Origin: a virus
Virus record (IMG/VR): IMGVR_UViG_3300032291_002361
Location: 1 to 23,129 of that record
DNA: 23,129 nt
Direction: 5' to 3' (one strand)
The notes below the pieces were generated by a model. That model did no database searches. It was not told the origin of the DNA and worked only from the letters and a program-made list of their open reading frames with translations. Of the stretch, positions 6,633 to 14,302 are shown piece by piece (position 1 is the stretch's first letter; each line of letters begins with the position of its first letter). A program made the position numbers and the translations under genes.

Positions 6633-7824
6633 TATTTCTATCTCCTTTTTGTTTATACGCAAATCTTATTGGCGATGGAGAAAGCTCTTCAGTGCTTTCA
6701 ATATATTTATTGCCGACAGTAATCCATTTTTTCTTCTTTTCCAAATGACAATCCCCACAACCAACGCCAGCAGAATTAGCTCGGTCACAAGTATATGGTC
6801 TGCCACCTATGCCTATCTGTCTTCTTTTTATCCAATCATTAATGTGGCTTGTAGATTTTTCATAATTAAAATCATCACACAGACTAAGTATACTATACAA
6901 AAACTTTATTGATTCTTCATTGTAGGTAAGAATTGAGCAGAGGAACAGTCTTGCTTCGTGCTCTAACTTCTTATTAACTTTTGCTTGCTCGATAAGTCTT
7001 GTAATAGCACTGCAATTTTTTAACAATTCTTTTGGAGTAAATTCTTTTTCATTTAAATTTATTTCTTTAAAAGCCGAAGACCCATGCTTGTTAAAGTGCT
7101 CAAGAAAATTTGAAGATCTACCCTTATCTAATTCCATGTCATAAGTGAATTCCCTAAACCACTCATTGGCTTTTAGGTTAAACTCTTGTTCCTCAACGGT
7201 ATTGTCTGCTTCTACTTTGCAAAAATTAATTACGGCATCAAGGCCTGAGTTAAGTATCTCTTTGGAAATAAGATTTTTATACAAACCAGTTTCCTGATGC
7301 TTGCTACCAGCAAGTCGCCACATTCTTCTAGGGTCATAGACGCTAAAGTCTATCGACTCAATGTCTAGATTTTTTTTAACCTTAGTAGCTATGTATCTAA
7401 ATATGTTAGGTAGGGCATTGGATGGGTTTATACCCAGGGCTATGGCCTCACACTCTATGTGAAAACCTTTTTTCCCAGTAAAATAAACTAACAAAGATTT
7501 TTCCGGGACGTACTGTTCTAGATATCCCACTAACTTTTTGCATTCTTCGTAAGATATGCTCGGATCTTTATTGTCTAAGTCAAAATAAAGAGAACCTAGT
7601 CTGACAGCCTTTTCAATATCCTCGGAATTATAATGCCAAATAGAAGTATACAAACCATTGTTACTGTGTTGCTTTCTATAGTTTTCTATATTAAATATAG
7701 AAATGAATCTAGGGTTATCCCCATCTTTATCTCGTATAATTCGAGACAAGGATGGGACGTATCTGGCGGTCTCTACTAACTGCCAAGAGTTTAAATATTT
7801 TTCTTTATCGTTTGGTATCTTCAT
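6622..7824 (-). CDS. AEP-superfamily DNA primase (PriS/primpol-like)
   Basis: The protein has 400 residues. The catalytic core shows LYFDLDNKD (D82-x-D84), then YFTGKKGFHIE (116-124, matching the S/T-G-x-x-G-x-H signature) and a third acid with a basic cluster, SIDFSVYDPRRMWRLAGSKH (D159, R166, R170, H176). This is the archaeo-eukaryotic primase layout, which makes primers or acts as a primpol. A Cys group near the C-terminus (TCDRANSAGVGCGDC) may bind zinc or iron-sulfur. The start overlaps the preceding small gene as ATGA. No DnaG-type primase is visible in the window, so this is probably the replicative primase serving the DnaB-like helicase and DnaE. Confidence 0.85.
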   Translation of the reverse strand: MKIPNDKEKYLNSWQLVETARYVPSLSRIIRDKDGDNPRFISIFNIENYRKQHSNNGLYTSIWHYNSEDIEKAVRLGSLYFDLDNKDPSISYEECKKLVGYLEQYVPEKSLLVYFTGKKGFHIECEAIALGINPSNALPNIFRYIATKVKKNLDIESIDFSVYDPRRMWRLAGSKHQETGLYKNLISKEILNSGLDAVINFCKVEADNTVEEQEFNLKANEWFREFTYDMELDKGRSSNFLEHFNKHGSSAFKEINLNEKEFTPKELLKNCSAITRLIEQAKVNKKLEHEARLFLCSILTYNEESIKFLYSILSLCDDFNYEKSTSHINDWIKRRQIGIGGRPYTCDRANSAGVGCGDCHLEKKKKWITVGNKYIESTEELSPSPIRFAYKQKGDRNNAS

Positions 7825-7988
7825 AAAATAACTTTTTTATTTTCAATGTTATTGATATTTCCAATAACTATTTTATCTGACTCTACAATGTTCTTACTGT
7901 TGTTTCTGTAGTATACAGATTCTGCTATTATTTTATCTATATTTTTAATTAGAAAATATCTTTTCTTAATTCTTTGTTCCAGATCCAT
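7821..7988 (-). CDS. Small basic protein, 55 aa
   Basis: This short gene bridges the HD hydrolase and the primase. It starts MDLEQRIKKRYFLIKN, inside the last 23 bases of the HD gene, with GGAG 5 bases upstream, and ends as ATGA overlapping the primase start. The sequence is Lys- and Asn-rich with an amphipathic helix followed by short strands (KIVIGNINNI). No family is recognised. An alternative reading is that it is the true C-terminus of the HD protein after a frameshift, but its own ribosome-binding site and start favour a separate gene. Confidence 0.65.
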   Translation of the reverse strand: MDLEQRIKKRYFLIKNIDKIIAESVYYRNNSKNIVESDKIVIGNINNIENKKVIL

Positions 7989-8655
7989 CTTTTCTCCATT
8001 TTGGATTTATCAAATCACTATCTTCAATAATTAAATGTATTTTTGAAGCAATGTTATCAGACAAATGAACAATATAATCTAAATAAGTTATTGGATAAGT
8101 TTCTGGTATCGGTGACCATGGACCAAGATGACATCGAACCAATCTAAGTATCGATTGTACAATGTCTTCTGACAAGAACAAGGTAGAAGATTCTGATTCA
8201 CTAGCAAACTTCTTATCTTTTTCTTGGCAAAAAGAAATGAACTTTCCTACCGTATAGGGATGCATCGGATCGTACCTACAGTCATCAGACTCGCCGTCGT
8301 GCACGCCCTTACATACGTCATGGAGAAGGCATGCAGCTATGACTATATCTTTCTCCTCTTGTGAAAGAGAATACGATTCGCTCATATACATTGCTATTCT
8401 AACTACTCTTTTAGTATGAAGGACATTGCCCCCCTCGCCGTGCTCATCTGAAGGATGATACTTGCCAGAAAAGCTTGATGGAATTTTCCAAAACAAATCA
8501 TTTCTAATTAATATAGATCTAACAAAAGACCTTATAGACTCATCAACAATGAGATTGATTTCGCCCAACAGTGTAGAAAGAACCTCGTTCTCTTTCCCCA
8601 TTGAAGAAGCGTTCTTCTCCTCTACGAGAATATCGTCTAATATACTTTTACCCAT
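7966..8655 (-). CDS. HD-domain phosphohydrolase
   Basis: I choose the ATG at 8655 (229 residues; an upstream ATG would give 245) because it overlaps the preceding stop by only 8 bases. The HD signature is complete: H80 (VLHTKRV), H112-D113 (LLHDVCKG), H132 (MHPYTV), H176 (VRCHLGPW) and D200 (LSDNIAS). HD enzymes hydrolyse nucleotides or phosphodiesters with metal ions, and the extra histidines suggest a two-metal site. Lying between a RecB-like protein and the primase, it may act on nucleotides or signalling nucleotides during replication. The substrate cannot be predicted from the sequence. Confidence 0.8.
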   Translation of the reverse strand: MGKSILDDILVEEKNASSMGKENEVLSTLLGEINLIVDESIRSFVRSILIRNDLFWKIPSSFSGKYHPSDEHGEGGNVLHTKRVVRIAMYMSESYSLSQEEKDIVIAACLLHDVCKGVHDGESDDCRYDPMHPYTVGKFISFCQEKDKKFASESESSTLFLSEDIVQSILRLVRCHLGPWSPIPETYPITYLDYIVHLSDNIASKIHLIIEDSDLINPKWRKDGSGTKN

Positions 8656-9439
8656 TTTTATCTTCTTTCTTCCAGTCATTCCAATTTGAACAAGGTTCAT
8701 CAAACGGACATTTTTTACAATAAGATATCAGTCCTCTTTTAGGAACCAAGACTTCGGTCTCTAGCATTTTATTACACCAGTAGTCATAATACTGGAGATC
8801 TTCATTTCTTATTTGGAATTCATTAAATCCTATATTTTGACTCAACGGATCTATAAAACCAAACTTAGTATTCACCATTCTTTCCGGGTGTCTATTTTGA
8901 TAGGCCTTATATAAGGTGCAAAAATCTGTTCTGTACAAATCCCTATTGCTAAACTTATAACCAAATATAAATTTAGTTACAAAATATTGTTTCTTATGAA
9001 AGAATATAATGTCAAAACTGTCTTGCAAGTTTAACTTACCTATTGGCATGTTATATTCTTCGCTTATAGCCACAGGTATATACGGGGACTCTGAGTAAGT
9101 TTCGTGGAATGCTAATAGAATTCCAGCTGCTTTAGAAGTTAAGCTAGCGGTATTACCATAAGCGGTCTCGTGCTGCTCTGTCACAATATCATATGAGTTA
9201 GTATTTTTGGGGAACCAAATCTTTTCCCATCTATTTAATAGAGATGAATAAGACGGGATGATCCCCCCCTGCTTCTTAAAAAAGAAAAAATACATTATAC
9301 TTTTAATAGTTGATTCAAACTTTTCCGTATGAATATCTCTTGCGTATATTTTTTCTGGCAGCTTTTGTTGATGCCTATAATCGTATAGACGTTCACATAA
9401 CTGAAAATCTTTTAAGGATTGTACTGTTACAAGTTCCAT
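8648..9439 (-). CDS. RecB-like Fe-S nuclease-fold protein, degenerate active site
   Basis: The protein has 263 residues. C15 (FQLCERLYDYRH) and C241, C244, C250 (YCKKCPFDEPC) have the spacing of the iron-sulfur ligands of RecB/AddB/Cas4 nucleases. In the middle, where active enzymes have G-x-I-D and (D/E)-x-K, the sequence reads LQDSFDIIFF and QYFVTKFIF: the acid of motif III is replaced by V154 (V-T-K). No G-x-x-x-H motif is evident. It is probably a structural paralogue of the nuclease at 1525-2326 without cutting activity. Its start overlaps the helicase stop (TAATG). It could be a partner subunit or a DNA-binding loader. Confidence 0.65.
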   Translation of the reverse strand: MELVTVQSLKDFQLCERLYDYRHQQKLPEKIYARDIHTEKFESTIKSIMYFFFFKKQGGIIPSYSSLLNRWEKIWFPKNTNSYDIVTEQHETAYGNTASLTSKAAGILLAFHETYSESPYIPVAISEEYNMPIGKLNLQDSFDIIFFHKKQYFVTKFIFGYKFSNRDLYRTDFCTLYKAYQNRHPERMVNTKFGFIDPLSQNIGFNEFQIRNEDLQYYDYWCNKMLETEVLVPKRGLISYCKKCPFDEPCSNWNDWKKEDKNG

Positions 9440-10902
9440 TAATGAAAATCCTTTCCACTTAATAAGTCGTCTAACAAAGACGATGAAGACGTATATGAAC
9501 TGTCAGTAACTGGATCATAGTCTTCGTAGGTTTTTTTGTAATCAACATACTTGACCAAAGGCGGATCATATAAAAATGCTGAACCAGTAATTCTATTTTT
9601 AGGAATCTGAAGCTGCATTATATTTTCGTCTTCAGTTTCATCGTTTGTTGCTAATCTTTTTTCTGTAATAAATATTGTTACTGCACACTTTTGTTGAATC
9701 GCCAAGGAGCCACCAGTATCAGACTGTTGAACTACTTCACGTTTTTCTTTCATTCTATTTGAATTTTCTTGTGCTGTAATAATTAAAGCGCAGTTCATAT
9801 CTCTTGCAAGTTTTTCTAAACGAACCATCATTTCTTCAAACTCGCCCCAACGTGGCTTACCCTTGCCCCCACCTTTAGTGAACATAGATTGAATTGTATC
9901 TATTATCACTATGTCTGGCATGTTAATATTCTGTCCGATTATATCTCTTAACCAAAATTCTAGGTCTTCAAAGTACGGAGTATCCGGGTCATGTCTAACC
10001 ATGAGACGGTCACCCCACTTAGCAAGTCGGGCCTTAAAAGTATTCAGGTGTTTATTCTTTTCTTCCTCTGACCACTTCGATGACTCTAGGTAAACATTCT
10101 TTTCTATTATCTGTGTCATTAAGATTCTTTCCCAGTGACCAGTAGCTTCTTCAAAGTTTACATATAAAACCCTATAACCGTTATCTAACCAATTGTTCGC
10201 TAAGCACTTTACGAACGTGCTCTTGCCCTTGCCTGATGCAGCGATGACTGCGTGTACAGCCCCCCTAAAGAACCCGCCCTCATCCGTGTACCCCATGGCT
10301 CTATTAAGTGCCTTAAATTGAGTAGGCAAGAAGTTCGGTATATCTAATAAGGAATCTACTCTGCTAGCTATTTCGTCAGCAGTTGTTATTTTATCTAGTG
10401 GATTATATCTTATTTGGTTTTCTAATTCTCTTATTTCAGAAGTAAGAGTTTGGATTCTAGATATATCATCTTCAGTTTTTTGTCCCTTTTGGGATATTAT
10501 AGATTGAAGTTCTTGTAGATAGTTAATCTGTTTTCTTTTATTAGCTTTATACTTTACTAATTCACAAACAGATTCTTGCGTCGACAGTTCGGCAGACATC
10601 AACAAGTCGACCATGACGCCGACCCCAGCGTTACCACCAAGAGCTTCGTGTATATCTGTTTCTGTTTGTAGCCAAGACTTAAACGCTATTGGGTCAACAA
10701 TATCAAGCTGCGTAGCATTCTCAAAAGCTAGGAGGGCCTTATAAAATTCATTTATTCCTTTTTCCCCATGTATGGAACCAACAATTTCTTCTGGAAGATT
10801 TTCCTTAAAGTAATTAATCGCTCCATTTTTTCTAAACGACAAAGCAAAGATGTGATACTCCAGCGGAATGTTATCCTCTACCTTTTCATTTACTTGTGTC
10901 AT
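9439..10902 (-). CDS. DnaB-like replicative helicase
   Basis: The protein has 487 residues in the usual DnaB size range. The N-terminal domain (about 1-165) ends in a charged coiled-coil linker (120-165). The RecA-like motor has Walker A at ASGKGKST (222-229), the glutamate-bearing strand VNFEE (248-252), Walker B VIIDT (332-336) and the sensor-like IITAQENSNR. As a hexamer it would unwind the fork and contact the primase. The start overlaps the upstream endonuclease stop as ATGA, and the stop overlaps the next start as TAATG, so three genes are translationally coupled. Confidence 0.92.
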   Translation of the reverse strand: MTQVNEKVEDNIPLEYHIFALSFRKNGAINYFKENLPEEIVGSIHGEKGINEFYKALLAFENATQLDIVDPIAFKSWLQTETDIHEALGGNAGVGVMVDLLMSAELSTQESVCELVKYKANKRKQINYLQELQSIISQKGQKTEDDISRIQTLTSEIRELENQIRYNPLDKITTADEIASRVDSLLDIPNFLPTQFKALNRAMGYTDEGGFFRGAVHAVIAASGKGKSTFVKCLANNWLDNGYRVLYVNFEEATGHWERILMTQIIEKNVYLESSKWSEEEKNKHLNTFKARLAKWGDRLMVRHDPDTPYFEDLEFWLRDIIGQNINMPDIVIIDTIQSMFTKGGGKGKPRWGEFEEMMVRLEKLARDMNCALIITAQENSNRMKEKREVVQQSDTGGSLAIQQKCAVTIFITEKRLATNDETEDENIMQLQIPKNRITGSAFLYDPPLVKYVDYKKTYEDYDPVTDSSYTSSSSLLDDLLSGKDFH

Positions 10903-11537
10903 TGTTTCTTTTTCTCTTTTATAGATCGGTAAATCTTTTTCTTATACTCTGAATTTTTCTTCTTAATACTTCTGTAAGCTTCGGAGGACGTCGTAGTATT
11001 CTTCTTCTTCTCTTTGGGCTTATAAGGATTTGACCTAATCGCTTCAAGCAATCTGTCAAACACTGATTGTTCCGTTAGGCTATCATTATAGCGGAAGACA
11101 ATCAATGCCACACCGTTATCTACACACCATTGTTCTTTTTTTTCGTCTCTCTTAACAGCTTCTTCAAAATCATATTTGGATTCAAAAAATCTACTAGTGT
11201 AATAATAGTGCTGTCTACCATGGAATTCTGCAGCTATCTCATACTTAGGGCAATAAACATCTAACTTTAACTTATCGCCTATATGATATTCGTTTATAAT
11301 CTTTTCCCCTGGAAGGAGCTTTTGCATTGCTGCAGTTAGTGCTGTTTGGCCTCTAGACATTTTTTTTCTACTGTCCTTTAACCATGTCAAACCAATAGAA
11401 TTAATTTTCTTATTTACTTGTGGTATAGTCCAGCCTAATTCTTTTGCTATTTCAGAAATAGATAAAGAGGTTTCCAATAATAAATCTTTTAGAAAATCAA
11501 TATCGTCCTGATCTTTATCTGCTTTTTTACCATGCAT
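10899..11537 (-). CDS. Endonuclease with HTH domain (DUF559/Vsr-like)
   Basis: The protein has 212 residues in three parts. Residues 11-55 form a helix-turn-helix (SISEIAKELGWTIPQVNKKI). Residues 75-165 form a small restriction-fold nuclease with D93 (KLDVYCP), E104 and the G-R-Q-H of EFHGRQHY (104-111), followed by NGVALIVFRY. This E-x-x-G-x-x-H motif is typical of DUF559/Vsr-like enzymes, which lack the usual Lys. The last 40 residues are extremely Lys-rich and could hold DNA. It may be a branch- or mismatch-directed nuclease, or a free-standing homing-type enzyme. Its place just before the helicase, with overlapping codons, favours a replication or repair role. Confidence 0.65.
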   Translation of the reverse strand: MHGKKADKDQDDIDFLKDLLLETSLSISEIAKELGWTIPQVNKKINSIGLTWLKDSRKKMSRGQTALTAAMQKLLPGEKIINEYHIGDKLKLDVYCPKYEIAAEFHGRQHYYYTSRFFESKYDFEEAVKRDEKKEQWCVDNGVALIVFRYNDSLTEQSVFDRLLEAIRSNPYKPKEKKKNTTTSSEAYRSIKKKNSEYKKKIYRSIKEKKKQ

Positions 11538-11538
11538 T

Positions 11539-12168
11539 TCACTCAGCCGTGTTATATGTTTTTGAATAACTAATAGTTTTACCCAAATCTATAATCGACA
11601 TGTTTAGTTTGTTCCAAATTGAATTCGACAAAGCTAATCCCAAAGAAGAACAATCTAAAATACAATAATCTATTTTTCCTTCTAGGGCAGCAATTTTTTC
11701 AAACGTATCTTCTAGTCTAGAAAAATAGTTATTAAAAGGAACGCTAATTACATTGGTTTTAAATCCCATAAATTTATATATAGTTTTTTTATCATGGAAA
11801 GATACAACCGCAGTATTAGTATTCTTAATATAAAAATTAAAAATTGAGTTATATACTTCTCTATTATTTTCGTAGTAGTATTCAAAAAGATTAGGGCTAT
11901 AGAACTTGCCGTCATCAACTAAACCAATGCCCGAATGCTTTGAGGCAACTACTTCATCAACAAGTGACTCTGGTATGCTCTTTATAATTCTGTTATCAGA
12001 AAGATTAATAGATCTAATAATCTCTTTGTTAAAACGAGAAGGTGTGCCATCCGCGTTTTTCTTGCTTAAAGAAACTATTGAAGACTTTGCTATATTTAAG
12101 AAGGCAAACTTTTCCTTTGAGTTCATCAACTTGGTTAATTCTATTGAAGCTTGTATTTGATTTTTCAT
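11539..12168 (-). CDS. Hypothetical protein, faintly GT-D-like
   Basis: The protein has 209 residues and no motif clear enough for firm naming. The C-terminal half, with SVPFNNYF (142-149), KIDYCILDCSSLGLALSNSI (165-184) and SIIDLGKTIS (191-200), follows the pattern of DUF1792/GT-D glycosyltransferases, where a G-P-L-G-x-x-L segment precedes a D-L-G end. The catalytic D-G-E of that family is not visible near the N-terminus (FLNIAKSSI instead). Its neighbour upstream is a GT2 enzyme 9 bases away, so a sugar-related or scaffold role is conceivable. AGGAG 5 bases before the ATG supports the start. I treat the function as unknown. Confidence 0.6.
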   Translation of the reverse strand: MKNQIQASIELTKLMNSKEKFAFLNIAKSSIVSLSKKNADGTPSRFNKEIIRSINLSDNRIIKSIPESLVDEVVASKHSGIGLVDDGKFYSPNLFEYYYENNREVYNSIFNFYIKNTNTAVVSFHDKKTIYKFMGFKTNVISVPFNNYFSRLEDTFEKIAALEGKIDYCILDCSSLGLALSNSIWNKLNMSIIDLGKTISYSKTYNTAE

Positions 12169-12177
12169 TTGTGCTCC

Positions 12178-12924
12178 TTAAATTCCAAAGTTTCCCCAGT
12201 TAATTAAAACTGGGTTTGGATCTACGATTGAATTGATATGATTTAACGCGTGGAATTCTCCACCATCTAAAGTTGAGTATCTTTCATACTTTGATTGCTT
12301 GTCTTCATCTTTTATGTAGCCTAAGTGCTGCATGATTAAGTTTGAATTAACAAAATAATTTCTTTGGTTTATTAGATCTGTAACATACGTTGGTTCAGAC
12401 CCACAAGCTAGTGCTTTATTTCTGAACATGGCACCGGACATAAATCTAAATATTCTACTGCTAGGATTAGGTGCCCAAAGTTTGTCTACCCTATACTGAG
12501 TATTGTTCCACATGTGATAGAACCTAACATTGACTACATCTTTTTCTGATGAATTTAAGATTTGTCTAATATCAGTTTTTGTTATATCAGAAGCGTCGTA
12601 TAGCATCTCGTCACAGTCTATGGCGATAATCCAATCCCCTTCTGTAGCATGATTCTCAAGATTCAACCAAGCCTGTTTGCGCAATCTTCCTTCATTCGTT
12701 GTGAACATTGGTTTTGGCTGTAAAATTTCTTTATTTTTTAATCGAACTGGCGACTTATAAACAGTAGCGTACTCGGATGCTACCTCTGCCGTGTTGTCGT
12801 CAGAACAGTCGTCTGTAAAAATAATTTCATCTACTTGACTCTTTAATCTTTCCAACACTTCTGGAAGATATTTATTGGCTTCATTGTGGCCCACCATTTG
12901 GGCTATTATTTTTGGTTGTGACAT
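12178..12924 (-). CDS. Family 2 glycosyltransferase
   Basis: The protein has 248 residues with a GT-A fold. The N-terminus reads IIAQMVGHNEANKYLPEVL, followed by FTDDCSDDNT (37-45) for nucleotide-sugar binding and the metal-binding D-C-D at 103-105 (IIAIDCDEML). Downstream, ACGSEP and MQHLGYIKDEDKQSKYERY are typical of GT2 enzymes that act on glycans or proteins. The donor and acceptor are unknown. It is the first gene after the hairpin at 12949-12979, and read-through probably contributes to its expression, since little room remains for a separate promoter. It belongs functionally with the glycosyltransferases further right. Confidence 0.88.
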   Translation of the reverse strand: MSQPKIIAQMVGHNEANKYLPEVLERLKSQVDEIIFTDDCSDDNTAEVASEYATVYKSPVRLKNKEILQPKPMFTTNEGRLRKQAWLNLENHATEGDWIIAIDCDEMLYDASDITKTDIRQILNSSEKDVVNVRFYHMWNNTQYRVDKLWAPNPSSRIFRFMSGAMFRNKALACGSEPTYVTDLINQRNYFVNSNLIMQHLGYIKDEDKQSKYERYSTLDGGEFHALNHINSIVDPNPVLINWGNFGI

Positions 12925-12948
12925 TTCTACTCACTTGTGTAAGAAGTA

Positions 12949-12979
12949 GAACAACCGCAGGGAGGGCCTGCGGTTGTTC
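12949..12979 (-). terminator. Perfect 13-bp hairpin, probable partial terminator
   Basis: GAACAACCGCAGG (12949-12961) and CCTGCGGTTGTTC (12967-12979) pair perfectly around a 5-base loop. On the minus strand the stem is followed by a mixed pyrimidine stretch (TTCTACTTCTT-like) rather than a clean U-tract. It lies directly after the small gene ending at 12999, so it probably ends most of that transcript and lets some through. Confidence 0.75.
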
Positions 12980-12998
12980 AAATGGATAAAACTATTTA

Positions 12999-13193
12999 TT
13001 AACTCTCTAGCTGTTCGCGAGCTTTTATTGCTGTAATTCTTTCAACATCAACATCTTTGAAAAGAAGCTCTCCAGATACTCCAGATACTGTTCTACGATT
13101 GCCGCTAGCAATCTTCTCTGCCTCTGCCATATTTGAAGCTTTGACAATTGATGTAGTTGTAACTGTAAAATACTTAAATTTATTTTCAGCCAT
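12999..13193 (-). CDS. Small hypothetical protein, 64 aa
   Basis: The likely start is the ATG at 13193, with AAAGGA 5 bases before it; an upstream in-frame ATG at 13223 lacks a ribosome-binding site. The protein starts MAENKFKYFTVTTTSIV and has the pattern strand, helix (NMAEAEKIASG), strand (SGELLFKDVDVERIT), so it is probably a small alpha/beta fold. The family is unknown. A second open frame of similar length overlaps it but has no such signals. With its own promoter just upstream and a hairpin just downstream, it appears to be expressed as a separate abundant unit inside the modification cassette. Confidence 0.75.
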   Translation of the reverse strand: MAENKFKYFTVTTTSIVKASNMAEAEKIASGNRRTVSGVSGELLFKDVDVERITAIKAREQLES

Positions 13194-13239
13194 TGTATTC
13201 CTTTTTTTAGTGGCATCTGCCATTTAATGTAACGATATT

Positions 13240-13268
13240 AGTGTATCATTTCTCTCAAGAAAAAGCAA
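13240..13268 (-). promoter_or_regulatory. Minus-strand promoter of the small gene at 13193
   Basis: TTGCTT (13268-13263) and TACACT (13245-13240) are separated by 17 bases. The spacer holds an inverted repeat, TTTCT-TGAG-AGAAA (13262-13249), which could bind a regulator. The transcript would start near 13233, about 40 bases before the chosen ATG. Confidence 0.55.
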
Positions 13269-13289
13269 CATCTTTCTTTAAGTCTTTAC

Positions 13290-13371
13290 CATCTAATCTC
13301 TTGCAATTATTTGTTAGCCTGCGATTTTGCAAAAGCATCTAATCGCTTGCCATTATTTGTTAGTTTACGAT
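13290..13371. repeat. Imperfect 36-bp direct repeat
   Basis: The 36-base unit at 13290-13325 recurs at 13336-13371 with 31 identical positions. The right copy encodes the RKLTNNGKRLD segment near the C-terminus of the GT60-like enzyme. The left copy overlaps the last codons and the stop, then runs past the gene, where a different frame would read RLTNNCKRLDG. Confidence 0.8.
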
Positions 13372-14302
13372 AATCTAATCCAGATCTGTTAACAAATTCA
13401 TCATAACTTCTTTTGTCAGGAGCGCCCCAAAAACCAAATTTAATTCCTAAAAAATAATCATAATATTCATGAGCTTCTTGATATATTTTAAAAGCTTTAT
13501 CTTCCATAAATCTTTTACTGTCTAAAACAAATCTTAAATCTTTAGGATATTTTCCTTCAGTAAAACCACCTGTGGGGTCTTTCCCCATACTAGCAACGGG
13601 GACAAAGTCTGTACAAAATATTCTGTACCCTCTAGTCATAGATCTAAATGCTGTTAATTCCTGATCGAATACATATATGAGATTTGGTGGATATGATATT
13701 TCATATAAAAAATTACTTGATGTAAAAATATAACCGCCCATACAAGCGTAATGTTCTAAGAACATATCTAAAATTCTTTTTTCATTTTCCCTAGAATAGT
13801 CAGGCTGTGTATCTAAACTTTCCATTACCCTAAGCGGTTGGCTTTTTGCTGGAATAAAATTTGACCTAAAATCTTCATAAGAGTCTGAGTTCTCAAACAT
13901 ATCTGGATTTGCGGGCGCTGCACACTGAGAAAGCATTGGTTTGTCAACTACTGCAGACAGCTTTGAGTAATAACTGATTAGTAGTGTGTCCCAGCCACGA
14001 CAGAAAATTGTGTGGGCATCTATCTGTAAGAAGTATTTTTGTCCAGAAAATAGTTTTGCTGCTGACAGCCTGGCATAACCAACACCAAGCGGATATTCAT
14101 ATGAAGCATTAATTACTTTTACGTTTTTATATTCAGAAAAATCTTCAAATTCAAATCCTGGACTTTTTTGATTGAATATACCAACATAAATATTTTTTGG
14201 AAACTCTGCTTTTTCATATAGATCTTTTATAGTATGCAGTGTGTATCGTTCGTTATACGCTGGGATGCCAACAAATATGTTTTCGTTTTCAAAATCAATC
14301 AT
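13307..14302 (-). CDS. GlcNAc-type glycosyltransferase (GT60-like)
   Basis: The 331-residue protein follows the GlcNAc/GT60 pattern closely: IFVGIPAYNERYTLHTIKDL at the N-terminus, GVGYARLSAAKLFSGQKYFL (73-92), the metal-site QIDAHTIFCRGWD (D95-x-H97), then an F-x-x-E segment (VFDQELTAFR, 211-220) and a GYRIFCTDFVPV end. In eukaryotes this family adds GlcNAc to hydroxyproline of Skp1. A 2OG-Fe(II) oxygenase of prolyl-hydroxylase type is encoded one gene upstream, so a protein acceptor with hydroxyproline is a serious possibility here. Its start abuts the upstream stop codon with no gap. The C-terminus overlaps a direct repeat, a sign of a local duplication. Confidence 0.82.
   Translation of the reverse strand: MIDFENENIFVGIPAYNERYTLHTIKDLYEKAEFPKNIYVGIFNQKSPGFEFEDFSEYKNVKVINASYEYPLGVGYARLSAAKLFSGQKYFLQIDAHTIFCRGWDTLLISYYSKLSAVVDKPMLSQCAAPANPDMFENSDSYEDFRSNFIPAKSQPLRVMESLDTQPDYSRENEKRILDMFLEHYACMGGYIFTSSNFLYEISYPPNLIYVFDQELTAFRSMTRGYRIFCTDFVPVASMGKDPTGGFTEGKYPKDLRFVLDSKRFMEDKAFKIYQEAHEYYDYFLGIKFGFWGAPDKRSYDEFVNRSGLDYRKLTNNGKRLDAFAKSQANK

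Noticed and set aside
13025-13216. A second open frame of about 63 codons overlapping the small gene at 12999-13193.
   Set aside because: It lacks a ribosome-binding site at its start; the other frame has one with good spacing, a promoter and a terminator arranged around it.
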